64,000 bases of DNA from the NCBI RefSeq assembly GCF_000369505.1, contig NZ_KB850055.1:1851768-1915767 (forward strand), written 5' to 3'. Positions 8,676 through 17,068 of this stretch are shown piece by piece; the first letter of the stretch is position 1, and each line of letters starts with the position of its first letter. The DNA is from Acinetobacter sp. NIPH 298 (GTDB lineage Bacteria > Pseudomonadota > Gammaproteobacteria > Pseudomonadales > Moraxellaceae). Under the pieces are notes generated by a model that saw only the letters and a list, made by a program, of their open reading frames with translations, was not told where the DNA came from and did no database searches. A program made the translations under genes and the position numbers.

Positions 8676-10907
8676 TTAAACGGCTGCAAGAACTGCATTG
8701 AAAGTCGCACTTGGACGCATTACCGCACTGATTTTATCCAAATCAACCAAGTAGTAACCGCCAATATCAGCAGGCTTACCTTGAACTTCAGCAAGTTCCG
8801 CACCGATCTTTTGCTCATTTTCAGCCAACGTCTTCGCAAGTGGAGCGAATTTGGCTTTTAAGTCAGCATCTTCGTCCTGTGCAGCAAGCGCTTCTGCCCA
8901 ATATAACGATAGATAGAAATGACTGCCACGGTTGTCAAGCTCACCAGTACGACGCGACGGAGACTTACCACTATCCAGTAATCTATCGGTTGCTTGATCA
9001 AGTGTTTTAGCTAATAACTTGGCACGGGAATTGTCTTCTTTAATTCCCATCTCTTCCAACGATGCTGCCAAAGCAAGGAATTCACCGAGTGAGTCCCAAC
9101 GTAAGTGGTTCTCTTCGACCAATTGCTGTACGTGTTTTGGTGCCGAACCGCCTGCACCAGTTTCGTACATACCGCCACCAGCCATTAATGGAACGATCGA
9201 TAGCATTTTCGCAGAAGTACCCAATTCCATGATCGGGAACAAGTCAGTGAGGTAATCACGTAAGATGTTACCTGTCACTGAAATGGTATCTAAACCACGA
9301 GCTACACGCTCAAGTGTATAACGCATCGCACGGACTTGAGACATGATTTGAATATCAAGTCCTTCTGTATCGTGCTCTTTTAGATACTCTTCGACTTTCT
9401 TGATCAATTCATTTTCATGTGGACGGTACGGGTCAAGCCAGAAGATTGCTGGCATACCTGAGTTGCGCGCGCGCGTAACCGCAAGTTTTACCCAATCACG
9501 AATCGGTGCATCTTTCACCTGACACATACGCCAGATATCGCCTTCCTCAACGTTTTGCGACATTAACACTTCGCCAGTTTCAAGATCAGTGATGTTGGCA
9601 ACGCCTGCTTCAGTGATCTCGAAAGTTTTGTCGTGCGAGCCGTATTCTTCAGCTTTTTGCGCCATTAAACCAACGTTTGGCACAGTCCCCATTGTTCTCG
9701 GGTCGAAGTTGCCGTTCCACTTACAGAAATTGATCATTTCCTGATAGATACGAGCAAAGGTTGATTCTGGCATAACTGCTTTACAGTCATACTGCTTGCC
9801 ATCTGCACCCCACATTTTACCGCCACCACGAATCATCGCAGGCATAGACGCATCGACAATGATGTCGTTTGGCGAATGGAAGTTGGTGATCCCTTTTGCT
9901 GAATCAACCATTGCCAGCGCAGGACGATGTTCCTGACAAGCATGTAAATCTTCAATGATTTCTTCACGTAGTGATGTTGGTAGTGTCTCGATCTTCTCGT
10001 AAAGTCCAGCCATACCATTATTGACGTTGATACCTAACTCGTCGAATAATTTGCCATGTTTCTCAAAGGCATCTTTATAGTAAATTTTGACGCAGTGACC
10101 GAATACGATTGGGTGAGAAACTTTCATCATGGTCGCTTTGACGTGCAATGAGAATAAGATCCCTGCTTCACGACAATCTTCGAGTTCTTGCTCATAGAAG
10201 TCACATAGTGCTTTCTTGCTCATGAACATCGAATCAATAATCTCACCATCCTGCAATGCCACTTTTGGCTTGAGGACAATACTCTTACCACTGTTGGTGA
10301 TCAGTTCCATTTTCACGTTACGAGCACGATCAAGTGTCATCGATTTTTCGCCGTGATAGAAATCACCATGTTCCATATGTGAAACGTGGGTTTGCGACCA
10401 CTGTTTCCACTCGCTCATTGAATGCGGATGCTTCTTAGCATAATTCTTCACTGCAGTAGGCGCACGACGGTCAGAGTTACCTTCACGCAATACTGGGTTC
10501 ACAGCTGAGCCGAGACACTTACCATAACGCGCCTTGATCGCATTTTCTTCCTCAGTCGTTGGATTTCCTGGATAGTCAGGAATTGCATAGCCCTTCGATT
10601 GTAGCTCTTTAATGCATGACACCAACTGAGAAACTGAAGCACTGATATTCGGAAGTTTGATAATATTCGTATCTGGATTCTGCGTGAGACGACCAAGCTC
10701 AGCAAGGTTGTTCGTCACCTTTTGCTCGTCGCTTAAATAGTCTGAGAATTCTGAGAGCACGCGTGAGGCTACTGAAATATCACTTTTGACAATCTCGATG
10801 CCCGCTGGCTTAGTAAAGGTCTCAATGATCGGCAGCAGCGAGTAGGTCGCCAATAGCGGCGCCTCGTCAGTCAGTGTGTAAATGATTGTTGACTTTCCAC
10901 TAGCCAT
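8676..10907 (-). CDS. idh: NADP-dependent isocitrate dehydrogenase, monomeric type
   Basis: A 743-residue enzyme of the monomeric IDH family, unrelated in sequence to the 418-residue Icd nearby. It catalyses the same NADP+-linked oxidation of isocitrate. Recognisable blocks include [18 protein letters not shown] at the N-terminus, [26 protein letters not shown] and [18 protein letters not shown]. Full length agrees with the roughly 740 residues of the Azotobacter and Corynebacterium enzymes. The start has an AAGGGGC Shine-Dalgarno. Upstream lie two tandem copies of a promoter-bearing module, so expression is probably controlled separately from icd. Some Acinetobacter and psychrophiles have both isozymes. 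Confidence 0.97.
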   Translation of the reverse strand: MASGKSTIIYTLTDEAPLLATYSLLPIIETFTKPAGIEIVKSDISVASRVLSEFSDYLSDEQKVTNNLAELGRLTQNPDTNIIKLPNISASVSQLVSCIKELQSKGYAIPDYPGNPTTEEENAIKARYGKCLGSAVNPVLREGNSDRRAPTAVKNYAKKHPHSMSEWKQWSQTHVSHMEHGDFYHGEKSMTLDRARNVKMELITNSGKSIVLKPKVALQDGEIIDSMFMSKKALCDFYEQELEDCREAGILFSLHVKATMMKVSHPIVFGHCVKIYYKDAFEKHGKLFDELGINVNNGMAGLYEKIETLPTSLREEIIEDLHACQEHRPALAMVDSAKGITNFHSPNDIIVDASMPAMIRGGGKMWGADGKQYDCKAVMPESTFARIYQEMINFCKWNGNFDPRTMGTVPNVGLMAQKAEEYGSHDKTFEITEAGVANITDLETGEVLMSQNVEEGDIWRMCQVKDAPIRDWVKLAVTRARNSGMPAIFWLDPYRPHENELIKKVEEYLKEHDTEGLDIQIMSQVRAMRYTLERVARGLDTISVTGNILRDYLTDLFPIMELGTSAKMLSIVPLMAGGGMYETGAGGSAPKHVQQLVEENHLRWDSLGEFLALAASLEEMGIKEDNSRAKLLAKTLDQATDRLLDSGKSPSRRTGELDNRGSHFYLSLYWAEALAAQDEDADLKAKFAPLAKTLAENEQKIGAELAEVQGKPADIGGYYLVDLDKISAVMRPSATFNAVLAAV

Positions 10908-10993
10908 ATATAGCCCCTTGTGTTGGATTGAGTTTTTTAGAGCCGAGCTTTTGGCCTAGCCCCTGCGAACCGGTTTACTTAAGTAAACTAGAG

Positions 10994-11022
10994 AATATCT
11001 GTTCTGCTCATATCTCAGTCAA
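10994..11022 (-). promoter_or_regulatory. Predicted idh-proximal promoter (copy 1)
   Basis: On minus, TTGACT (11022-11017) is followed after 17 bases by GATATT (10999-10994). This matches the sigma70 -35 hexamer in five of six positions with ideal spacing. The predicted transcript would start about 100 bases upstream of the idh ATG and contain the GTTTACTTAAGTAAAC palindrome near its 5' end. Confidence 0.6.
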
Positions 11023-11118
11023 CGCAATATCTTGTGATAGCGACATTTCGCTGAGAAATAACAGGCGCAAGTTTAAGACTCGCCCCATGCGAACCGGTTA
11101 GCTTAATTAAAACATGAG

Positions 11119-11147
11119 AGTATCAGTCCTCTGGGCATCCTAGTCAA
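11119..11147 (-). promoter_or_regulatory. Predicted idh-distal promoter (copy 2)
   Basis: On minus, TTGACT (11147-11142) is followed after exactly 17 bases by GATACT (11124-11119), the same arrangement as in copy 1. The preservation of -35, -10 and spacing in both diverged copies, while the spacer sequence itself has changed, supports function. A transcript from here would run through the copy 1 promoter. Confidence 0.55.
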
Positions 11148-11302
11148 CGCAATATCTAGTGATAACGACATTTCGCTACGAAATACCTACTAAGGTCTAT
11201 GATTGAAACCCTCTAAATTGGTTATTTACTAAACTTTGGTCAGTGTTATACAGCCCTTTTATGAGATTGTAGTTACACTTTTTAAACTCATTTTTTTAAC
11301 AA

Positions 11303-11700
11303 ATGATGAAAACTTTTATCGTACTCGTCGGTATTGTTTTTCTTCTTTGTGTTATGCACAAAATCCTTTAAGTGTACATGTACTCAATTTAGAAAACGGT
11401 CTTCCCTCTGCCAACGTAAAAGTCACTCTGGAAACTCAAGAAAATAACAAATGGAAGGAAATAAGTTCTGGCGTAACCAATCAACAAGGTCAGATTAGTG
11501 AACTTTATCCCAAAAATACAGCATTAAAAAAAGGAGTTTATAAAGTAACTTTCAAGACAGGCAAATGGTTTAAAGACAATAATCAGAATTCATTTTTTCC
11601 AGAAGTACCCGTCATTTTTATGATCGATGGAAAACTTGAACACTATCATATTCCCCTTTTAATCAGTCCTTATGGTTATTCGACCTATCGAGGAAACTAA
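11303..11700 (+). pseudogene. uraH: Periplasmic 5-hydroxyisourate hydrolase, frameshifted in the signal peptide
   Basis: The mature part (from SVHVLNLENGLPSANVKVTL to the C-terminus STYRGN) is a transthyretin-like hydroxyisourate hydrolase, the second step from urate to allantoin. H-V-L and the HYHIPLLISPYGYSTYRG end are family signatures; the last residue is Asn where YRGS is usual. In its own frame this part has no sensible start. A signal peptide (MMKTFIVLVGIVF) begins at ATG 11303 in another frame, and adding one T to the five-T run at 11337-11341 would join the two as ...GIVFSSLCYAQNPLSVHVL with a good cleavage site. This is a one-base deletion or a homopolymer sequencing error. The only in-frame start upstream (11236) gives an unconvincing leader. 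Confidence 0.75.
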
Positions 11701-11764
11701 TCGTTTACAACCAATAAAACTAGATTGATCATCTTATTCGATCATCAATCTTCGCATTTGAATA

Positions 11765-11790
11765 AAAGAGAGGGCGTCTCCTCTCTCTTT
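11765..11790. terminator. Hairpin between the convergent uraH and M61 peptidase genes
   Basis: An AAAGAGAGG stem pairs with the CCTCTCT region around a GCGTCT loop, just past the M61 stop codon on minus and 65 bases past uraH. The flanking AATAAA and TTTATAT give short A and U tracts on both strands. The stem is slightly imperfect. Confidence 0.6.
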
Positions 11791-11795
11791 ATATC

Positions 11796-13499
11796 TTAGA
11801 CCTTCAACCAAGCATCTACTTTGCTTTGATCTTCAACTTTCAATTCAACCGTGGTGAGTGGGTTTTCTCCGCCCTGAAGCTCAAATTGTAAGAACTCATC
11901 TCGACGGAAAGCAAACACGGTAAATGAAGCTTGCTGCTTGGCATATTGAGCAAGCAATTTCTCTGATGCTTTTAAACCATCAATCGCAATAATCACATCA
12001 TTGGCAGATAATCCCGCCTGAGCTGCTGCACTGTCACGGCGAACTTGCTGTACCAATATACCCTCTGCTTTATCGACAGTTTTCAGACCAAATGGAAGTG
12101 CTTTTTCATTTTTGATCGTATAACTTAAACCAAACTCAGGTAATAATTGATCAAGCGGCAATTCTTCAGTGGTATTGATCAAATGATTGATTTGCTCAAC
12201 CCAATCATCACCCGTCAGTTCATGACATAACTCAAAAATCGTTCGATCATTGACCTGAATTCCCTGTTGCGTATTTTCATATAAACGACGCATCAAAGCA
12301 TCGAGACTTGAACCTCTTAAACGCAAACCCATATCTAGGCAAAGCGCCACTAAGCTGCCTTTATTATAGTAACTTGTGCCTGCGTTAATAGAGTTCTCAT
12401 CCTGACGATAGAACTTAATCCAAGCATCAAAACTCGACTCAGAAACAGACTGAATAAAACGTCCAGGGTTTTGTAAATAACGATCAATTTGCGCTTTTAA
12501 TAAATCTAAATACGATGCTTGTGAAATGACACCACTACGTAACAAAATCAGATCGTCATAATAAGAGGTAAAGCCTTCAAATATCCAAAGTAAGCTGGTA
12601 TAGCCCTCTTTGTGCAAATCATAATTGGCAAAGTTTTCTGGGCGAATAAATTTCACTAACCATGAATGGAAATATTCATGACTACATAAGCCTAAGAAAC
12701 GTTGATAATCCTTAGATGGTTCTTCCGCCTCATTTTCTTTTGGTAGGTCATCCCGAGGTATAATCAAACTTGTACTATTGCAATGTTCCAAACCACCATA
12801 ACTATTGCCTGTCGCCATGGTCATAAAGCTATAGTTTTGAAAGGGTGCTGAGCCAAACATCTCAATTTCAGTACGACATATTTTTTCGATATCAGCTTGT
12901 AAACGTTGCAGATTGGTACTGTGTTTACCTGAAATCACAAACTCGTGTGGAATACCATTTGCTTCAAAACTAAAACGACTTTGATCAGCGAGTTCAAATG
13001 GGCTATCAATCAGCTGATCATAATTTTCAGCTTTTAAAGTAAAACGTCCTTTGACTAAACTTTTCGCAGGCAAACCTGTAGCAATCTGAAAATGCTTCAA
13101 TTCATTTGGTAGGAACAGTTCCACTTCACATGGTGATTGTTCTTGATCCTGAAGTCCCAAACAAACACAAGCTGGATTGACATACACACGCGTTTGATCC
13201 ACATAAGCACCACGCACCGATAAATCGTATGCATAGACATCATATTCAACCGTAATCAGTTCATGGTCGGTATTGAATAAACGCCAGCGATTTTTCTCGG
13301 TTTTCTTAATACTGAGTAAACGTCCTGCTTCATCCGATGCTTTAACCGACTCGATATGTTTTGAAAATTCACGAATCAGATAACTCCCTGGAATCCAAGT
13401 TGGCAACCAAAGTTCTTGATTTGGGTTGGCAAGAAAACGAAGCGTGACATGAATGAGGTGTTGGCGATAATCATCGAACTCAATTTGATAGTGCAGCAT
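11796..13499 (-). CDS. M61-family metallopeptidase with PDZ domain
   Basis: A 567-residue protein with a beta-rich N-terminal domain and a gluzincin catalytic domain. The zinc motif HEYFH (H-E-x-x-H) lies near residue 275 in CSHEYFHSWLVKFIRPENF, and the downstream W-I-F-E-G-F-T-S-Y-Y-D segment provides the glutamate ligand. A PDZ domain follows at about residues 450-540 (GILVQQVRRDSAAAQAGL, NDVIIAIDG). This architecture is that of glycyl aminopeptidases of the M61 family. There is no obvious signal peptide at the chosen start (MLHYQIEFDDYRQH), so it may be cytoplasmic. It is a single gene, convergent with uraH. Confidence 0.9.
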   Translation of the reverse strand: MLHYQIEFDDYRQHLIHVTLRFLANPNQELWLPTWIPGSYLIREFSKHIESVKASDEAGRLLSIKKTEKNRWRLFNTDHELITVEYDVYAYDLSVRGAYVDQTRVYVNPACVCLGLQDQEQSPCEVELFLPNELKHFQIATGLPAKSLVKGRFTLKAENYDQLIDSPFELADQSRFSFEANGIPHEFVISGKHSTNLQRLQADIEKICRTEIEMFGSAPFQNYSFMTMATGNSYGGLEHCNSTSLIIPRDDLPKENEAEEPSKDYQRFLGLCSHEYFHSWLVKFIRPENFANYDLHKEGYTSLLWIFEGFTSYYDDLILLRSGVISQASYLDLLKAQIDRYLQNPGRFIQSVSESSFDAWIKFYRQDENSINAGTSYYNKGSLVALCLDMGLRLRGSSLDALMRRLYENTQQGIQVNDRTIFELCHELTGDDWVEQINHLINTTEELPLDQLLPEFGLSYTIKNEKALPFGLKTVDKAEGILVQQVRRDSAAAQAGLSANDVIIAIDGLKASEKLLAQYAKQQASFTVFAFRRDEFLQFELQGGENPLTTVELKVEDQSKVDAWLKV

Positions 13500-13665
13500 A
13501 GTTCAAAATAGCAAATAGAAAGATTTCTCACAGCTTATCATTTTTTTACAAAGTCTTGCGCAGTTGTCGAAATTGTCTGCAAAAGTTGCTGGATTCTATG
13601 GCAGAAAAGTCATAGCATGCTTTTCTTGCGTTCATGCCACTGGATCGGCTGTAAAAGGTATTTAA

Positions 13666-14985
13666 GTGAAATTTTATCTCTCCCTCTGTTTATTTCTTAG
13701 CATGCTTTTTGCTCAGCTAACACATGCAAATTTACTCAATATTATGCCCGAAACAGTCGAAGCTCAGGCGTGGTCGATCATCGATGTACAATCAGGACAA
13801 ATTATTGCTGAACACAATAGTCATGTGCAGCGTGCGCCAGCATCGTTGACCAAAATGATGGTGGCTTATATTGCTTTAAAAGAAATCGAAGCAGGCAAAT
13901 TACGTAAAGAAGATGTGCTTACCGCCACACCTGTTGTCAATTCAGTGATGTGGGATGAGTCGCAAATGTATTTGAAAGCTGGCGAACAAATTTCTGTAGA
14001 TCAACTATTAGCAGGCCTAATCATCATGTCTGCCAATGATGCTGCATTAACATTAGCTGAAAAAATCTCAGGGAGCGTGCCGCAATTTTTGGCTCGAATG
14101 AATCAAGAAGCCCAAGCTTTAGGCATGAAAGATACGCATTTTAGTAATCCGTCAGGCATTACCATGACCGATCATTATTCGACTGCTGCCGATCTCAGTT
14201 TACTCGCGCAAGCCATTGTCACCAAAACACCAGACTATTTGATTTACTCAAAAATGCCAAGTTTTAGCTACAATCAACGTTTCCATCGTGCAACTAACCT
14301 TGCGCTCAAAATGGATCCGACCTCGGACGGCTTAAAAACGGGTTATACCAAAGCAGCAGGCTACAATTTAGCTTTAACCGCAGAGCGTCCTACGTTTAAT
14401 TCACATGTAGATAACCGACGTTTGATTGTGGTTGTTTTGGGCACGCCAAACGCCATCAAACGTGCTGAAGTAGCACACAAGTTAATGAACTTGGCTTATA
14501 CCTATACACGTGATGAAGAAGTCATTCCAAAGCATAGACTGATTGCTGAACTTCCAGTGATTAAATCAACTTTGAAAATGTTTAAAGTTGAAACACAACA
14601 GCCAACCATTGTGACTACGTCTTTATATGCTCAACCTGCACCGATTGATTTAAATACCTTTGATTTAGTCACGCAACGTATTCAGGTGCTTGATACAAAT
14701 CAACAAATCACTGTAATTGAGCCATTACAAACGACCAATACGCATATCAATATTGAACTCAATCAACAACATTTAACTGCACCATTGACCCAAGCGATGA
14801 ACCTCGCCACGGTTTCAATTTATCAAAATAATCAGTTACTTCGTAGCTTACAAATTGAAAATGATGTGCAGATTGAAGAAGCCAATATTTTTCAAAGAAT
14901 CATGACTTGGTTTTCCAACTTGTTCTCGTTCTTTGCAAGCAATGATACCAAGGCGGCAAAACTCTATCCGTTAAATCAAGGCTAA
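13666..14985 (+). CDS. dacC: D-alanyl-D-alanine carboxypeptidase (PBP5/6 type)
   Basis: This enzyme removes the terminal D-Ala from peptidoglycan pentapeptides in the periplasm. The 439 residues include a signal peptide (1-21), the catalytic S60-L-T-K63 tetrad, S122-A-N124 and K224-T-G226, the three motifs of serine penicillin-binding proteins. A PBP5 C-terminal beta domain follows. The end is an amphipathic helix (IFQRIMTWFSNLFSFFA) of the type that anchors these enzymes to the outer face of the inner membrane. Translation starts at GTG 13666, with AAAAGG about 8 bases upstream. It is divergent from the M61 gene. The symbol is by resemblance; PBP5, 6 and 6b paralogues cannot be separated here. 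Confidence 0.93.
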   Translation: MKFYLSLCLFLSMLFAQLTHANLLNIMPETVEAQAWSIIDVQSGQIIAEHNSHVQRAPASLTKMMVAYIALKEIEAGKLRKEDVLTATPVVNSVMWDESQMYLKAGEQISVDQLLAGLIIMSANDAALTLAEKISGSVPQFLARMNQEAQALGMKDTHFSNPSGITMTDHYSTAADLSLLAQAIVTKTPDYLIYSKMPSFSYNQRFHRATNLALKMDPTSDGLKTGYTKAAGYNLALTAERPTFNSHVDNRRLIVVVLGTPNAIKRAEVAHKLMNLAYTYTRDEEVIPKHRLIAELPVIKSTLKMFKVETQQPTIVTTSLYAQPAPIDLNTFDLVTQRIQVLDTNQQITVIEPLQTTNTHINIELNQQHLTAPLTQAMNLATVSIYQNNQLLRSLQIENDVQIEEANIFQRIMTWFSNLFSFFASNDTKAAKLYPLNQG

Positions 14986-15057
14986 AACCTGACTATTTTT
15001 ATCAAGATAAGGATGGCATAATCCCCCCATCCTTTCACAAAAATAATCAGGTTAATC

Positions 15058-16344
15058 ATGAGCAAAACCTTACATCATATCGTGATTGTGGGCGGTGGCG
15101 CAGGTGGTTTAGAGCTTGCAACACAACTCGGTGAACGTTTTGGTCGACGTAACAAAGCTAAAATCACTTTAGTCGATCAGAATCTTACCCATATCTGGAA
15201 ACCGCTCCTCCACGAAATCGCCGCAGGCTCAATCAACCCTCACGAAGAACAAACCAATTATTTTGCTCACGCAGAAAAGCATCACTTTGAATTTGTGCTT
15301 GGTACTTTAATTGAGATTAATAAAGACCAAAAACAAATTACCCTCGCTCCACCTCAGCTCTCCAAAGAACACACCCCACAAATTCAAAGCTTAAGCTATG
15401 ACACTTTGGTGCTGGCTGTTGGTTCAGTCTCAAATGATTTTGGTACTGAAGGTGTTCGTGAATATTGTCATTTCCTAGACAGTCGTCAACAAGCAGACAT
15501 TTTCCAACAAGATTTATTCCACCTTTATATCGAAGCGCAAAATCAACCCAATGACCGCGCTTTGAATATTGGAATCGTTGGTGCAGGCGCGACTGGAGTT
15601 GAGTTGGCGGCAGAACTGATTGAAACCACCAAGAACTTTTATCGTTATGGATTAAAGAAAATTAATCCGAAGCAAGTCAAAATCACCTTAATCGAAGCAT
15701 CTGATCGTATCTTACCTGCACTGAATGAGAAAACAGCAGCGCATAGCGCCAAGCAACTCAAGAAAATGGGCATCGAGGTTCTGACGGAGCACAAAGTACA
15801 AAAAGTAGATCAGTCTAATGTCTACTTTAGTAATGGGCATGTTTTGCATTCTGATATTACGGTATGGGCTGCCGGCGTCAAAGCACCTAAAGTTCTAGAG
15901 TCTTTTACTGATTTTAAACGTGACAAAATTAACCGTTTAATGGTCTATGCAACGCTACAAACCTATTCGGATCCAAATGTATTCGCTTTTGGTGATTGTG
16001 CACATTGTCAGTTAAATGCGCGCCAACCACCTTTGGGACCACGTGCACAAGTGGCAAGCCAACAAGCATCATTCTTAGTCGATGCATTAGCAGCACGGTT
16101 ATCAGGTTCGCCTCAACCAATGTTTGTCTTTAACGACAAAGGATCGCTGGTTTCTTTAAGCCGTAATCAAGCTGTTGGAGAATTGTTGGGTGATGTCAGT
16201 GTGCAAGGTTTTATTGCCAAAACCATGTATGTTTCTTTGTATCGACTACACCAAGCCAATATTCATGGTTATACCCAAGCGGGGATGCTGACCATGAAAG
16301 ATTTACTCACAAGACGTGTCCGTCCAAAAATTAAACTATATTGA
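15058..16344 (+). CDS. ndh: Type II NADH dehydrogenase (NDH-2)
   Basis: A 428-residue FAD protein that passes electrons from NADH to ubiquinone without pumping protons. The FAD dinucleotide fold is IVIVGGGAGGLELA at residues 8-21. The NAD-binding fold is GIVGAGATGVELAAEL, and the second FAD motif is TYSDPNVFAFGDCA. The region ending in QPPLGPRAQVASQQA is typical for NDH-2. There are no transmembrane helices; attachment is expected through a C-terminal amphipathic region. The gene lies alone, 72 bases after dacC. Confidence 0.93.
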   Translation: MSKTLHHIVIVGGGAGGLELATQLGERFGRRNKAKITLVDQNLTHIWKPLLHEIAAGSINPHEEQTNYFAHAEKHHFEFVLGTLIEINKDQKQITLAPPQLSKEHTPQIQSLSYDTLVLAVGSVSNDFGTEGVREYCHFLDSRQQADIFQQDLFHLYIEAQNQPNDRALNIGIVGAGATGVELAAELIETTKNFYRYGLKKINPKQVKITLIEASDRILPALNEKTAAHSAKQLKKMGIEVLTEHKVQKVDQSNVYFSNGHVLHSDITVWAAGVKAPKVLESFTDFKRDKINRLMVYATLQTYSDPNVFAFGDCAHCQLNARQPPLGPRAQVASQQASFLVDALAARLSGSPQPMFVFNDKGSLVSLSRNQAVGELLGDVSVQGFIAKTMYVSLYRLHQANIHGYTQAGMLTMKDLLTRRVRPKIKLY

Positions 16345-16390
16345 GTTGAAATTTTTAATTTCGTGCCTATTTATAATGAAATCGTTTCAA

Positions 16391-16428
16391 AAAGTGGAAA
16401 ATGGTCTACAAAAACCATTTTTCACTTT
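16391..16428. terminator. Hairpin between ndh and slyD
   Basis: AAAGTGGAAAATGGT pairs with ACCATTTTTCACTTT (14 of 15) around an eight-base loop, 47 bases after ndh. There is no U tract after the stem on plus, so it may be a weak or factor-assisted terminator, or an RNA-stabilising structure. Confidence 0.45.
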
Positions 16429-16465
16429 ATGATATACACCTAAATTAATGACATGGATTTAAAAC

Positions 16466-16948
16466 ATGACTGCTATTGCAAATAATCACGTGGTTTCATT
16501 CCACTACACTTTAACAAACGCTGAGGGTGAAACACTTGACAAATCTCAAGGTGAACCACTTGCATATTTGCACGGCGCAGGCAACATCATTCCTGGTTTA
16601 GAAAATGCACTTACAGGTAAAACTGTTGGCGAGAAATTCACAGTAAACGTTCCAGCTGCGGAAGGTTACGGTGAATACAACCCTGACCTCGTGCAAGAAG
16701 TTCCAGCTCAAATGTTCCAAGGTGTAGACAACATCCAACCGGGTATGCAATTCCAAGCTCAAACTGATGACGGCGTACAGATCGTAACAGTTAAAGCGAT
16801 TGAAGGTGACAACATTCTTGTTGATGCAAACTTCCCGCTTGCAGGTCAAGACCTTACTTTTGAAGTTGAAATCGTAGAAATTCGTGATGCTTCTCAAGAA
16901 GAGTTAGATCACGGTCACGTACACGGTGCAGGTGGTCACCACCACTAA
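16466..16948 (+). CDS. slyD: FKBP-type peptidyl-prolyl isomerase and metallochaperone SlyD
   Basis: A 160-residue cytoplasmic folding helper. It contains the FKBP domain interrupted by the insert-in-flap domain, seen as Y-T-L-T-N-A-E-G-E-T-L-D-K-S and PLAYLHGAGNIIPGLE, then EGYGEYNPDLVQEVP. The C-terminus is His-rich (HGHVHGAGGHHH), short compared with E. coli SlyD but in the same place, and probably binds nickel or other divalent metals. The gene is monocistronic and ends in a strong terminator. Confidence 0.93.
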   Translation: MTAIANNHVVSFHYTLTNAEGETLDKSQGEPLAYLHGAGNIIPGLENALTGKTVGEKFTVNVPAAEGYGEYNPDLVQEVPAQMFQGVDNIQPGMQFQAQTDDGVQIVTVKAIEGDNILVDANFPLAGQDLTFEVEIVEIRDASQEELDHGHVHGAGGHHH

Positions 16949-16970
16949 TTCATTTATGAATTAGCACTAC

Positions 16971-17001
16971 AAAAAGCAAAGCCTCGGCTTTGCTTTTTTT
17001 T
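16971..17001 (+). terminator. Rho-independent terminator after slyD
   Basis: AAAGCAAAGCC and GGCTTTGCTTT form an 11-base-pair stem with a two-base centre, followed by a run of T. It is a textbook intrinsic terminator 22 bases after the stop codon. Confidence 0.93.
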
Positions 17002-17068
17002 CACATTCACTTTTATAAAATAAGAAAAATACCTTACCTCTTCTAATAAATTGAGTGGTTCTTACTTT

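Larger units (their letters stand above)
10954..11180 (-). repeat. Tandem duplication of a roughly 105-base promoter module upstream of idh
   Basis: Two diverged copies lie head to tail at about 10954-11060 and 11079-11182, offset 124-125 bases. The best-conserved parts are GTCAACGCAATATCT (11018-11032 and 11143-11157), GTGATAACGACATTTCGCT (11159-11177; one base different at 11034-11052) and GCGAACCGGTT (10965-10975 and 11089-11099). Copy 1 also holds a perfect palindrome, GTTTACTTAAGTAAAC at 10973-10988, that has decayed in copy 2. Each copy carries a sigma70-like promoter pointing at idh. No gene lies in this non-coding stretch of nearly 400 bases. Confidence 0.8.

Noticed and set aside
8294..8701. 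Plus and minus open frames over the end of rluE
   Set aside because: They arise from the Lys/Arg-rich low-complexity tail of rluE and have no ribosome sites or homology.
11236..11302. In-frame N-terminal extension of the uraH frame starting at 11236
   Set aside because: It gives an unnatural leader without ribosome site, while a perfect signal peptide in another frame overlaps it; the frameshift explanation fits better.
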